Shown here: positions 10,706-23,230 of the stretch, piece by piece
Numbering within the stretch: the first letter of the stretch is position 1
Layout of the letters: each line of letters begins with the position of its first letter
DNA from: Spisula solida
Lineage: Eukaryota > Mollusca > Bivalvia > Venerida > Mactridae
DNA length: 64,000 nucleotides
Direction of reading: 5' to 3'
Assembly: GCA_947247005.1 (NCBI GenBank)
Contig: OX365945.1
Span: 39,920,551-39,984,550, forward strand
Notes under the pieces: model-generated
Databases searched by the model: none
What the model was told of the DNA's origin: nothing
Seen by the model: the letters and a program-made list of their open reading frames with translations, nothing else
Position numbers and translations under genes: made by a program

Positions 10706-13700
10706 GACGACATCCATATAATGTAGGTGCATTATTATACGTCGTATGTAGCGTTGATATAGACATTGTTGTTTTAGACATATAAAGACGCCATTCACAG
10801 AATGTAACATATGCTGAATGCAGTGTTGCTTAAGTTATGATAGGGTGGCATCTATATACTGTTTCTGTTATAAATAATGCATATAGTGTTGTTATAGACA
10901 TGTAAGCGCGGCATCCATGGAACGTAGGTGTATTGTATGTTGTATAATATTATAGTGCCGTTAAGGGTATCTAAGGGCGGCATCTATAGAATATAGGTCT
11001 ATTCTACGTTGTATATGGTGTTGTTATAGACATGATAGGGGGCATCCATAGAATGTAGGTTTATTATATATTGTATATAGTGTTGTTATAGACATGTAAG
11101 CCCGGCATCTATAGAATGAAAGTTTATTATATGTTGTACGTAGTGTTGTTATAGATATGTTAGCACGACATCCAAATAATGTAGGTTTATTCTATGTTGT
11201 ATATAGTGTTGTTATTGGTATGTTAAGGCGGTATCCATAGAAAGTAGGTATATTCTATGTTCAATAAAGTGTTGCTGGAGGTACTTTAAGGCAGTATCCA
11301 TAGAACATAGGTTTATTCTATGTTCAATATAGTGTTGTTAGAAGTATGTTAGGGCGGTATCCATCTAATGTAGGTATATTCAATGCTGTAAATAATGTTG
11401 CTATAGACATATAAGCGCGGCATCCATAGAATGTAGGTTTATTCTTTGTTGTATATAATGTTGTTATTTGTATCTTAAGGCGGTATCCATAGAACGTAGG
11501 TTTTATTCTATGTTCAATATAGGGCGGTATCCATAGAAAGTAGGTATATTCCATGTTCAATAAAGTGTTGCTGGAGGTACTTTAAGGCAGTATCCATACA
11601 ACGTAGGTTTATTCTATGTTCAATATAGTGTTGTTATAAGTATGTTAGAGCGGTATCCATCTAATGTAGGTATATTCAATGTTGTAAATAATGTTGCTAT
11701 AGACATATAAGCGCGGCATCCATAGAATGTAGGGTTCTTCTTTTATGCATATAGAGTCGTTTTAGACATGTTAGCGAGGCATCTATAGAATGTAAGATTA
11801 TTATATGTTGTACGTAGTGTTGTTATAGACATGTAAGCACGACATCCATATAATGTAGGTTTATTCTATGTGGTATATAGTGTTGTTATTGGTATCTTCA
11901 GGCGGTATCCATAGAACGCAGATTTTATTCTATGTCCAATATAGTGTTCTTATGGACATGTTAGCGCGGCATCTATAGAATGTAGGTTTATTCTATGTTC
12001 AATATAGGGCGGTATCTATAGAACGTAGGTTTTATTCTATGTTCAATATAGGGCGGTATCCATAGAACGAAGGTATATTCTATTTTCAATTAAGTGTTGC
12101 TGGAGGTACTTTAAGGCGGTATCCATAGAACGTAGGTTTATTCTATGTTCAATATAGTGTTGTTATAAGTATGTTATTGCGGTATCCATCTAATGTAGGT
12201 TTATTCAATGTTGTAAATAATGTTGCTATAGACACATACGCGGCATCCATAGAATGTACGTTTATTCTTTGTTATTGGTATCTTCAGGCGGTATCCATAG
12301 AACGTAGGTTTTATTCTATGTTCAATAAAGTGTTGCTGGAGGTACTTTAAGGCGGTATCCATAGAACGTAGGTTTATTCTATGTTCAATATAGTGTTGTT
12401 GTAGGTATGTTAGGGTGGTATCCGTCTAATGTACGTATATTCAATGTTGTAAATAATGTTGCTATAGACATATAAGCGCGGCATCCACATAATGTAGGTT
12501 TATTCTTTTTTGCTTATAGTGTTCTTATGGACATGTAAGCACGCATCTATAGAATGTAGCTTTATTCTATGTTGTAATAAGTGTTGTTGTAGACATGTTA
12601 GCGCGGCATCCATAGAATGTAGGGTTCTTCTTTGTTGCATTTAGAATTGTTAAAGACATGTTAGCACGGCATCTATAGAATGAAGGTTTATTATATGTTG
12701 TACGTAGTGTTTTCTAGACATGTAAGCACGACATCCATATAATGTAGGTTTATTCTATGTGGTATATAGTGTTGTCATTGGTATCTTCAGGCGGTATCCA
12801 TAGAACGTAGATTTTATTCTATGTCCAATATAATGATCTTCTGGACATGTTAGCGCGGCATCTATAGAATGTAGGTTTATTCTATGTTCAATATAGGGCG
12901 GTATCTATAGAACGTAGGTTTATTCTATGTTCAATATAGGGCGGTATCCATATAACGTAGGTATATTCTATGTTCAATAAAGTGTTGCTGGAGGTACTTT
13001 AAGGCGGCATCCATAGAATGTAGGTTTATTCTTTGTTTTTGGTATCTTCAGGCGGTATCCTGAACGTAGGTTTTATTCTATGTCCAATATAGTGTTGTTA
13101 TAGACATATGTTAGGTCGGCATCTATTGAATGTAGGTTTATTCTACATTGTATGTAGTTTTGTTATAGACATGTTAGGGCGTCATCTTTAGATAAAGGTT
13201 TATTCTATATTGTATATAGTGTTTTTATAGATCTGTTAGGTCGGCATCTATTGAATGTAGGTTTACTCTATGTGGTATATGGTGTTGTTATAGGCATGTA
13301 AGTGAGGCATCCATAGAATGTAGGTTTATTCTATGTGGTATAATTCGTTGTTACAGGCATGTTAGGGTGTAATGCATAGAATGTAGGTTTATTCTATGTT
13401 GTACAGTGTAGTTATAGACATATTAGGTCGGAACCCATTGAATGTAGGTTTACTCTTTGTTGTATGTAGTGTTGTTATATGAATGTTTTGGCGGCATCCA
13501 TAGAATGTAGGTTCATTTCATGTTGTATATATTGTTGTTATAGTATGTAGTGTTGTTATAGGCATGTTAGGGCGGCATCTATAGAAAGATGGTTTATTCT
13601 TTGTTGTATGTAGTGTTGTTATGTACATAATGCAGGTGTATTTGGAGTTGTTAGAGGCAGGTTAGGGTGGCATCCATAGAATGTAGGTTTTTTATATGTG

Positions 13701-16212
13701 ATATATAATGTTGTTATAGGCATGTTAGAACGGCATCCATAGAATGTAGGTTTATTCTATGTTGTACAGTGCGTGTTGGTATAGACATGTTAGGGCGGCA
13801 TCTATAGAAAGATGGTTTATTCTATTTTGTATGTAGTGTTGTTATGGACATGTAAGGGCGGCATCTATAGAAAGTAGGTTTATTCTATGTTGTTTGTAGT
13901 GTTGTTATAGGCATGCTTGGGCGGCATGTATGAAATGTACGTTTATTCTATGTTGTATTAAGTGCTGTTATAAATTATTGGGCGGCATCCAAAAAATGTA
14001 GGGTTATTCTATGTTGTTTATAGTGTTGCTATGGGCTTGTTTAGACGGTATCCATAGAATATAGTGTTATTCTTTGTTTTATGTAGTGTTGTTTTATGCA
14101 TGTTAAAGCGGCAATTATAGAATGTAGGTTTATTCTATGTTGTATGTAGTGTTGTTATAGGCATGTTAGCGCGGCATCTATAGAATGTAGGTTTATTCGG
14201 TGTTATATGTAGTGTTGTTATAGACATATAAAGGCGGCATCTATAGAATGAATGTTAAGTCTACGTTGTATATAGTGTGGTTATAGACATGTTAGGTCGG
14301 CATCTATTGGATGTATGTCTATTCTATATTTTATGTAGTATTGTTATAGGCATGTTGGGACGGCATCTGTAGAATGTAGGTTTACTCTATGTGGTATATG
14401 GGGTTGTTATAGTATGTAGTGTTGTTATTGGCATGTAATGATGGCATCCATATAATGTAGGTTTATTTTATGTGGTATATGGTGTTGATATAGGCATTTA
14501 GGGGGGCATCCATAGAATGTATATTTATGCTATTTGGTATATTACGTTGTTATAGGCATGTTAGGGCGTAATCCATAGAATGTAGGTTTATTCTATGTTG
14601 TACAATGTTGTTATAGACATATAAGGGCGGCACCCATTGAATGTAGGTTTATTCAATGTTGTACAGTGCGTGTTGGTAAAGACATGTTAGGGCGGCATCT
14701 ATAGAAAGATGGTTTATTCTATGTTGTATGTAGTGTTGTTATGGACATGTTAGGGCGGCATCTATAGAAAGTAGGTTTATTCTATGTTGTTTGTAGTGTT
14801 GTTATAGGCATGCTTGGGCGGCATGTATGAAATGTACGTTTATTCTATGTTGTATTAAGTGCTGTTATAAATTATTTGGCGGCATCCAAACAATGTAGGG
14901 TTATTCTATGTTGTTAATAGTGTTGCTATGGGCTTGTTTAGACGGTATCCATAGAATGTAGTGTTATTCTTTGTTTTATGTAGTGTTGTTTTATGCATGT
15001 TAAAGCCGCAACTATAGAATGTAGGTTTATTCTATGTTGTATGTAGTGTTGTTATAGGCATGTTAGCGCGGCATCTATAGAATGTAGGTTTATTCTGTGT
15101 TGTATGTAGTGTTGTTATAGTCATATAAAGGCGGCATCTATAGAATGAATGTTAAGTCTACGTTGTATATAGTGTGGTTATAGACATGTTAGGTCGACAT
15201 CTATTGAATGTAGGTCTATTCTATATTTTATGTAGTGTTGTTACAGGCATGTTGGGACGGCATCTGTAGAATGTAGGTTTACTCTATGTGGTATATGGGG
15301 TTGTTATAGTATGTAGTGTTGTTATTGGCATGTAATGATGGCATCCATATAATGTAGGTTTATTTTATGTGGTATATGGTGTTGATATAGGCATTTAGGG
15401 GGCATCAATAGAATGTATGTTTATTCTATTTGGTATATTACGTTGTAATAGGCATGTTAGGGCGTAATCCATAGACTGTAGGTTTATTCTATGTTGTACA
15501 ATGTTTTTATAGACATAGTAGGGCGGCACCCATTGAATGTAGGTTTATTCTATGTTGTATGTTGTGTTGTTATATGAATGTAGGCATGTTAGGGCGGCAT
15601 CAATATAATGTAGGTTTATTTTATACGGAATTTGGAGTTGTTAGAAGCATGTCAAGGCGGCATCCATAGAATGTAGGTGTTTTATATGTGATATATAATG
15701 TTGTTATAGGCATGTTAGGGCGACATCCATAGAATGTAGGTTTATTCTATGTTGTACAGTACGTGTTGTTATAGACATGTTAGGGCGGCATCTGTAGACT
15801 AATGGTTTATTTTATGTTGTATGTAGTGTTGTTATGGATTTGTTAGGGCGGCATCTTTAGAATGTTGGTTTATTCTATATTGTATGTTGTGTTGCCATAG
15901 ACATGTTAGGGCGACATGTATTGAATGTAGGTTTATTGTATGTTGGATATAGTGTTGATATATGCATGTAATGTTGGCATCTTTATGTCGTATGCTTATT
16001 TTATGTGGTTTATGGAGCTGTTTTAGCATGTTAGGGCGGCTTCCTTCGAATGTAGGTTTATTCTATGTGATATATAATGTTGTTATAGGCATGTAAGGGC
16101 GGCATCTATAGAATGTTGATTTAGTCTATGTTGTACAGTACGTGTTGTTATAGATATGTTAGGGCGGCATATATAGAATGAAGGTTGATTCTATGTTGTA
16201 TGTAGTGTTGTT
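10706..16212 (+). repeat. left arm: ~63-bp tandem array
   Basis: The core unit is GCGGCATCCATAGAATGTAG, then GTTTATTCTATGTTGTATGT, then AGTGTTGTTATAGACATGTTAGG (about 63 bases). Roughly 85 units are present, diverged by point changes and small indels. Two unit types occur. Type A (about 11.2-13.0 kb) has GTATCCATAGAACGTAGG and CTGGAGGTACTTTAAGG. Type B (about 13.1-16.2 kb) has GTTATAGACATGTTAGGGCGG. The + strand carries the motif as written. Confidence 0.93.
13764..15550 (+). repeat. ~0.9-kb higher-order duplication within the left arm
   Basis: The block 13764-14660 repeats from 14661 to about 15550. The landmark GTACAGTGCGTGTTGGTA begins at 13764 and at 14661, an interval of 897 bases or about 14 units. 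Private variants recur in the same order: CGGCATGTATGAAATGTACG, GTATTAAGTGCTGTTATAAA, GGGCTTGTTTAGACGG and GCATGTAATGATGGCATCC. Confidence 0.88.
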
Positions 16213-16607
16213 TGTCGCTGTCCGTACGGAGGGGGAAGCCCTTTAGTCAATCTTCCCCTACGTATGTATTGTCCACTTTATAGTAAAAATAAAACATACA
16301 AAAATATTTCGCTCTTCTGCTTTTTCGTAGTCCAGCACAAGGCTGCTTCGTATCTTTCAAAATTGCTCGTACACTATTTATATGTTGTAGATTGTCCTTG
16401 TGGTGTGTAATGTCCGGTTGTTATTTTCTCGTCACCTGGCTCTCATTCCGTTTTAGGTTGACTGACTTAGGCAGCTCACTTTCGGGACGAGATGCCGTAT
16501 TTTTGTAGTTGCTAGATTTTTACGTTGGACATTGTCTGTGCTGCTTACATGTTTTCTGTGCTCTGCTGGTTAAGCTGAGCGCTGCCTTCCCTGATTTAAT
16601 ATTATCT
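16213..16607. other. unique central spacer of the giant element
   Basis: This 395-bp stretch does not resemble the 63-bp units. It interrupts one unit cleanly: GTAGTGTTGTT ends before it and GTTAGGGCGGCATCC resumes after it. It opens with a hairpin (TACGGAGGGGGAAG at 16225-16238 facing CTTCCCCTACGTA at 16252-16264). No coding frame longer than about 60 codons and no transposase motif are present. It may be the original internal segment of the element or an insertion. Confidence 0.75.
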
Positions 16608-16778
16608 GTTAGGGCGGCATCCTTAGAATGTAGGTTTTTTATAATATTATGTGATATGTCATATTGTTGTAGGCATGTTAGGGCGGCATCCATATAATGT
16701 AGGTTTATTCTATATTGTACAGTACATGTTGTTATAGCCATGTTAGGGCAGCATCTATAGAATCAATCTTGCTTCGTT

Positions 16779-19700
16779 AATAACAACATTATATACACTA
16801 CAGAATAAACCTACATTATATGGATGCCACACTAACATGTCTATAAGTACACTATATACCACATGGAATATACAAACATTATATGGATGCTGCCCTAACA
16901 TACCTAAAACAACATTGTATACAATATAGAATAAACCTGCATTCGATGGATGCCGGACTTACATGCTTATAGCAACACTCTATACAACAGAATTAGCCCA
17001 CATTCTATGGATGCCGCTGTAACATGCCTATCACAACAATATATTCAACATATAATAAACCTACATTATATGGTTGCCGTCCAAAGATGTCTATAACAAC
17101 CTTACATACAACATAAGTAACCTACATTCTACGGATACCGCCGTAACATACCTGTAACAACATTATATACATAATAGAATTAACCTACATTCTCTTAATG
17201 CCGCTGTAACATGCCTATACTAATATTATTAACAACTATAGATTCTATAGATGCCACCCTAACGTGTCTCTAAAAACACTATACACAACATAGAATACAC
17301 TTACGTTCCATAGATGCCTTCCTAACATATCTATAAAAACACTTTAAACTACACAGAATGAACCTACATTCCACAGATGCCGCCGTCATACATGCCAAAT
17401 ACAACACTATATACAAAATAGTATACAACTACATTCTATTGATGCCGCCGTAAAAGGTGCCTTTAACAACATTATACACAACATAGAAAATAAACCTACA
17501 TTCTTTAGATGGGTAGATAGATAGATACTTTTATTCCTCCAAATATATGAAGAGTATAACAATGCAACGGTGTAATATATATATAAAAACAATTTACACA
17601 ACATGAATGAAGCTACATTCTATGGCTGTCAGCCTAACATGTTTATAACAACATTTTACACAACACATATTAAACCTACATTCTATGGATGCCGTGCTAT
17701 CATGTCTATAACAACACTTAATACAACATAGGATAAACCCATTTACTATAGATGCCGCGCTAACATGTCCATAAGAACACTTTATTGAACATAGAATAAA
17801 AGCTACGTTCTATGGATACCACCTGAAGATACCAATAACAAAGAATAAACCTACATTCTATGGAGGCCGCGCTTATGTGTCTATAGCAACATTATTTACA
17901 ACATTGAATATACCTACATTAGATGGATACCGCCTAACATACTTATAAGAACACTATATTGAACATAGAATAAACCTACGTTCTATGGATACCGCCTTAA
18001 AGTACCTCTAGCAACACTTTATTGAACATAGAATATACCTACGTTCTATCGATACCGCCCTATATTGAACAGAGAATAAAACCTACGTTCTATGGATATC
18101 GCCTGAGAACCAATAACAACACTATATACAATATAGAATAAACCTACATTCTATGGATGTCGTACAACATATAATAAACTTACATTCTATGGATGCCCCG
18201 CTAACATGTCTAGAACAACACTATATGCATCAAAGAAGAACCCTACATTCTATGGATGCCGTGCTATCATGTCTATAACAACACTTAATACAACATAGAA
18301 TAAACCTACATTCTATAGATTCCGCGCTAATATGTCTATAAGAACACTATCATATAATATTGAAAATAGAATAAAATCTACGTTCTATGGATACCGCCTG
18401 AAGATACCAATAACAAAGAATAAACCTACATTCTATGATGGCCGCGCTTATGTGTCTATAGCAACATTATTTACAACATTGCATAAACCTACATTAGATG
18501 GATACTGCCATAACATACTTATAACAACACTATATTGAACATAGAATAAACCTAAGTTATATGGATACCGCCTTAAAGTACCTCTAGCAACACTTTATTG
18601 AATATAGAATTTACCTGCGTTCTATGGATACCGCCCTATATTGAACATAGAATAAAACCTACGTTCTATGGATACCGCCTTAGGATACCAATAACAACAG
18701 TATAAACAACATATAATAAACCTATATTCTTTAGATGCCGCGCTAACATGTCTATAACAACACTATATGCATCAAAGAAGAACCCTACATTCTATGGATG
18801 CCGTGCTAACATGTCTATAACAACACTAACTACAATATAGAATAAACCTACAGTCTATAGATGTCGCGCTAACATGTCCATTAGAACACTATATTGAACA
18901 TAGAATAAAACCTACGTTCTATGGATACCGCTTGAGGATACCAATAACAACACTGTATACAACATAGAATAAACTTACATTATATGGATGTCGTGCTAAC
19001 ATGTCTATAACAACACTATTTGCATCAAAGAAGAACCCTATATTATATGGATGCCGTACTTTCATGTCTATAACAACACTTACTACAACATAGAATAAAC
19101 CTACATTCTATAGATGCCGCGCTAACATGTCTATAAGAACACTATTATATAATATTGAAAATAGAATAAAATCTACGTTCTATGGATACCGCCTGAAGAT
19201 ACCAATAACAACGCTATATACTATATAGAATAAACTTACATTATATGGATGCCGTGCTAACATGTCCATAAGAACACTATATTGAATATAGAATAAAACC
19301 TACGTTCTATGGATACCGCCTGAAGATACCAATAACAACACATTATACAACATAGAATAAACCTACATTATATGGATGTCGTGCTAACATGTCTATAACA
19401 ACACTATTTGCATCATAGAAGAACCCTACATTCTTTGGATGCCGTGCTAACATATCTAAAACAACACTTAAAACAACATAGAATAAACCTACATTCTATA
19501 GATACCGCGCTAACATGTCCATAAGAACACTATATTGAACATAGAATAAAACCTACGTTCTATGGATACCGCCTGAAGATACCAATAACAATGAATAAAC
19601 CTACATTCTATAGATTCCGCGTATGTGTCTATAGCAAGATTATTAACAACATTGAATAAACCTACATTAGATGGATACCGCCATAACATACTTGTAACAA

Positions 19701-22455
19701 CACTATATTGAACATAGAATAAACCTACGTTCTATGGATACCTCCTTAAAGTTCCTCTAGCAACACTTTATTGAACACAGAATATACCTACGTTCTATGG
19801 ATACCGCCCTATATTGAACATAGAATAAAACGTACGTTCTATGGATACCGCCTTAAGATACAAATAACAACAGTATATACAACATAGAATAAACCTACAT
19901 TCTATAGATGCCGCGCTGACATATCTATAACAATTCCAAATGCAACAAAGAAGAACCCTGCATTCTATGGATGCCGCGCTAACATGTCTATAACAACACT
20001 TATTACAACATAGAATAAAGCTTCATTCTATAGATGTGCGCCATCATGTCCATAAGAACACTATATGCAACAAAGAATAAACCTACATTCTATGGATGCC
20101 GCGCTTATATATCTATAGCAACAATATTTACAACATTGAATATACCTACATTAGATGGATACCGCCCTAACATACCTATAACAACACTATATTGAACATA
20201 GAATAAACCTACGTTCTATGGATACCGCCTTAAAGTACCTCCAGCAACACTTTATTGAACATAGAATATACCTACGTTCTATGGATACCACCCTATATTG
20301 AACATAGAATAAAACCTACGTTCGATAGATACCGCCCTATATTAAACATAGAATAAACCTACATTCTATAGATGCCACGCTAACATGTCCATAACAACAC
20401 TATATTGAACATAGAATAAAACCTACGTTCTATGGATACCGCCTGAAGATACCAATAACAACACTATGTACAACATAGAATAAACCTACATTATATGGAT
20501 GTCGTGCTAACATGTCTATAACAACACTACGTACAACATACAATAAACTTACATTCTATGGATGCCGCGCCAACATGTCTAAAACAACACTATATGCATC
20601 AAAGATGAACCCTACATTTTATGGATGCCGTGCTATCATGTATATAACAACACTTAATACAACATATAATAAACCTACATTCTATAGATGCCGCGCTAAC
20701 ATGTCCATAAGAACACTATATTGAACATAGAATAAAATCTACGTTCTATGGATACCGCCTGAAGATACCAATAACAACACTATATACTATATAGAATAAA
20801 CTTACATTATATGGATGCCGTGCTAACATGTCTATAACAACACTACGTACAACATATAATAAACTTACACTCTATAGATGGCGCGCTAACATGTCTAAAA
20901 CAACACTATATGAACATAGAAGAACCCTACATTCTATGGATGCCGTGCTAACATGTCTATAACAACACTTAATACAACATAGAATAAACCTACATTCTAT
21001 AGATGCCGCGCCAACATGTCCATATGAACACTATATTGAACATAGAATAAAATCTACGTTCTATGGATACCGCCTAAAGATACCAATAACAACCCTATAT
21101 ACAATATGGAATATAACTACATTCTATGGATGCCGCCCTTACATGCCTATAACAATACCATATACCACAAAAAAACTACATTATATGGATCCCATCATTA
21201 CATGCCTATAACAACACTACATACTATAACAACACCATATACCTCATAGAGTAAACCTACATTCAATGGATGCCGACCTAACAGGTCTATACCAACACTA
21301 TATACAACATGGAATAAACCTTCATTCTATAGATGCCGCCCAAACATGTCTATAACAAAACTACATACAACATAGATTAAACCTGCATTCTATAGATGCC
21401 GCCCTAGCATACCTATAACAACACTACATACAATGTAGAAAAAACCTACATTTGATAGATGCCGACCTAACATGTCTATAACAACACGTATTGTACAACA
21501 TAGAATAAACCTACATTCTATGGATGTCGCCCTATTATGCCTATAACAACATTATATATCACATATAATAAACCTACATTCTATGGATGCCGCCCCAACA
21601 TGTCTCTAACAACTCCAAATACCACTTTAAACAAACCTACATTATGATGCCGCCCTAACATGCCTATAACAACACTACATACTATAACAACACCATATAC
21701 CATAAAAATGAACCTACATTCTATGGAATGGATGCCGCCTAAACATTCATATAACAACACTACATATAACATAGAGTAAACATACATTCAATGGGTGCCG
21801 CCCCAATATGTCTATAACAACACTGTACAACATAGAATAAACCTACATTCTATGGATTACGCCCTAACATGCCTATAACAACGTATTATATCACATAGAA
21901 TGAAACCTATATTCTATGGATGCCGCCCTTACATGCCTATAACAACACCATATAACACATAGAATAAACCTACATTATATGGATCCCATCATTACATGCA
22001 TATAACAACACTACATACTATAAGAACAACATATACCACATAGAGTAAACCTACATTCAATAGATGCCAACCTAACATGTCTATAACAACACTATATACA
22101 ACATAGAATAAACCTTCATTCTATAGATGCCGCCCTAACATGTCTATAACAGAACTACATACAACATAGAATAAACCTACATTCTATAGATGCCGTCCTA
22201 GCATGCCTATAACAACACTACATACAATGTAGAATAAACCTACATTCTATAGACGCGACCCTAACATGCCTATAACAACACTGCATACAACATAGAATAA
22301 ACCTATATTCTATAGATGCCGCTTTAACATGCCTAAAACAACACTATATACAACATAGAATAAACCTACATTCTGTAGATGCCACCCTAACTTTGATATA
22401 GTATCAATATAAACCACAAAGAATAAACCTACATTCTATGGATGCCTTCCTTACA
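16779..22455 (-). repeat. right arm: ~63-bp tandem array, inverted
   Basis: The same family as the left arm lies in reverse orientation; on the + strand it reads CTACATTCTATGGATGCCGC, CCTAACATGTCTATAACAAC, ACTATATACAACATAGAATAAAC. About 90 units are present. Reading in from the outer end, type B lies at 22.4-21.1 kb, type A at 20.8-17.75 kb and type B again at 17.7-16.8 kb, so the arm is not a simple mirror of the left arm. The orientation switch falls between 16763 (GCATCTATAGAAT) and 16779 (AATAACAACATTATA). Confidence 0.93.
17508..17580. other. ~70-bp non-repeat insertion in the right arm
   Basis: Within one unit, GGGTAGATAGATAGATACTT and CCTCCAAATATATGAAGAG replace the consensus. The GATA run next to TTTTATTCCTCC resembles the 3' end of a LINE with a tetranucleotide tail, so this may be a severely truncated retrotransposon insertion. 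The assignment is tentative. Confidence 0.45.
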
Positions 22456-22607
22456 CGTGGTTGGAACAGCTAGAGTCTAGTAATTGTAGTCCAAACGCAT
22501 GTCTTTTAGCCGTGCCCGTCTGACAGTTATAGGCGGAGTTACGAAAAATTACCGTAACATACGTTATATGGATAACTCGGTTATATGGATGCCGCTTAGG
22601 GATTACC

Positions 22608-22617
22608 GAGGAGATGG
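22608..22617. repeat. target-site duplication, right copy
   Basis: GAGGAGATGG follows directly after ...GGGATTACC, the right terminus of the giant element. It is identical to 10546-10555. Confidence 0.85.
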
Positions 22618-22984
22618 ACTCAGTTTACTTTTATAAGCAGCTTCACTGTCAGATGATTTTGTTAATTACTACACATACATTGTACAGACCGTTCCGGGGA
22701 AGCCCGACAACTAGAAAGCCATAATTCCTAGAATGTCTTTTAATGAGCGACATGTATAAAAAGTAGTACATAAGATAGCTTATGCATGAACTTCTTGGTT
22801 TTAGGTTGATTATGAAACAAGTTGGTACAACCTTAAACTAATATTAACCATTCTCGGTACATCATGCCCGATTTTATCCATCGTCACAATGATATCGATA
22901 AATATAAGAGAGGAGAAGCCAGCTTTCGCTTATTATGTTGGACATCTTGCAAGGGAAATACTAATACCATTTCGTGTTTAGCAT
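22618..22984. other. right flank of the giant element, unassigned
   Basis: No gene or repeat is recognised. This is the sequence that would join 10545 if the giant element and one target copy were removed. Confidence 0.5.
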
Positions 22985-23056
22985 GAAGTGACCCCGGATC
23001 GAACCTGGGGCTTCCCGCACTCGTAACAGTATGCTATCGAGGCGGCACATTGACTC
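22985..23056 (-). repeat. tRNA-like SINE or tRNA pseudogene
   Basis: On the - strand the segment ends CCCCAGGTTCGATCCGGGGT, carrying a B-box-like GGTTCGATCC and a T-loop TTCGATC. The T-stem pairs poorly at two positions and the rest (GCATACTGTTACGAGTGCGGG) does not fold into a good anticodon arm. I therefore call it a tRNA-derived SINE head or pseudogene, not a working tRNA. No clear SINE tail was found. Confidence 0.45.
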
Positions 23057-23205
23057 GTGAATGATTGCAATGCACATCATCAGTGTGTGTTGCAAGTTAG
23101 CACGTTTTTATTCATTTTAATATTCAGTCATCTTCATATCAACAGTGGGCGGGATTAAAAATAATGATATGACAAAGAATGAAAACAATAACGTTATAAT
23201 TTCAT

Positions 23206-23230
23206 AGAACAGAACAGAACAGAACAGAAC
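23206..23230. repeat. (AGAAC)5 microsatellite
   Basis: Five perfect AGAAC units are followed by AAACAGTTTATTTAGC. Short pentanucleotide runs beside such a sequence often mark a LINE 3' end, but no coding remnant is attached. Confidence 0.9.

Larger units (their letters stand above)
10556..22607. mobile_element. giant 12.05-kb foldback element with tandem-repeat arms
   Basis: The left end GGTCATCGCTAAGCGGCGT and the reverse complement of the right end GGTAATCCCTAAGCGGCAT match at about 38 of the first 44 bases, continuing TATAACCGAG..ATCCATATAA. Inside, about 5.5 kb of head-to-tail ~63-bp units run in one orientation (10706-16212, plus a short block 16608-16763). About 5.7 kb of the same family run in the opposite orientation (16779-22455). 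A unique centre lies at 16213-16607, close to the geometric midpoint 16582. A perfect 10-bp repeat GAGGAGATGG flanks the whole. A 9- to 11-bp duplication with long, internally repetitive arms fits Mutator-like or Foldback elements, but there is no transposase to prove it. All open frames inside are repeat artefacts. Confidence 0.85.

Noticed and set aside
16509..16741. Cys-rich + open frame of 62 codons in the central spacer
   Set aside because: It spans the spacer-array junction; no homology is recognised and there is no signal of selection.
11324..21787. Open frames of 62-78 codons in the giant element
   Set aside because: They are translations of the 63-bp units (period divisible by three), with no motif or splice context.
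10706..22455. CRISPR-like reading of the regular 63-bp repeats
   Set aside because: Units are contiguous without unique spacers, in animal DNA, and inverted between arms. It is a satellite-type array.
22985..23056. Functional tRNA gene on the - strand
   Set aside because: The T-arm is mispaired at two positions and no anticodon arm or acceptor stem forms; kept only as a tRNA-like relic.
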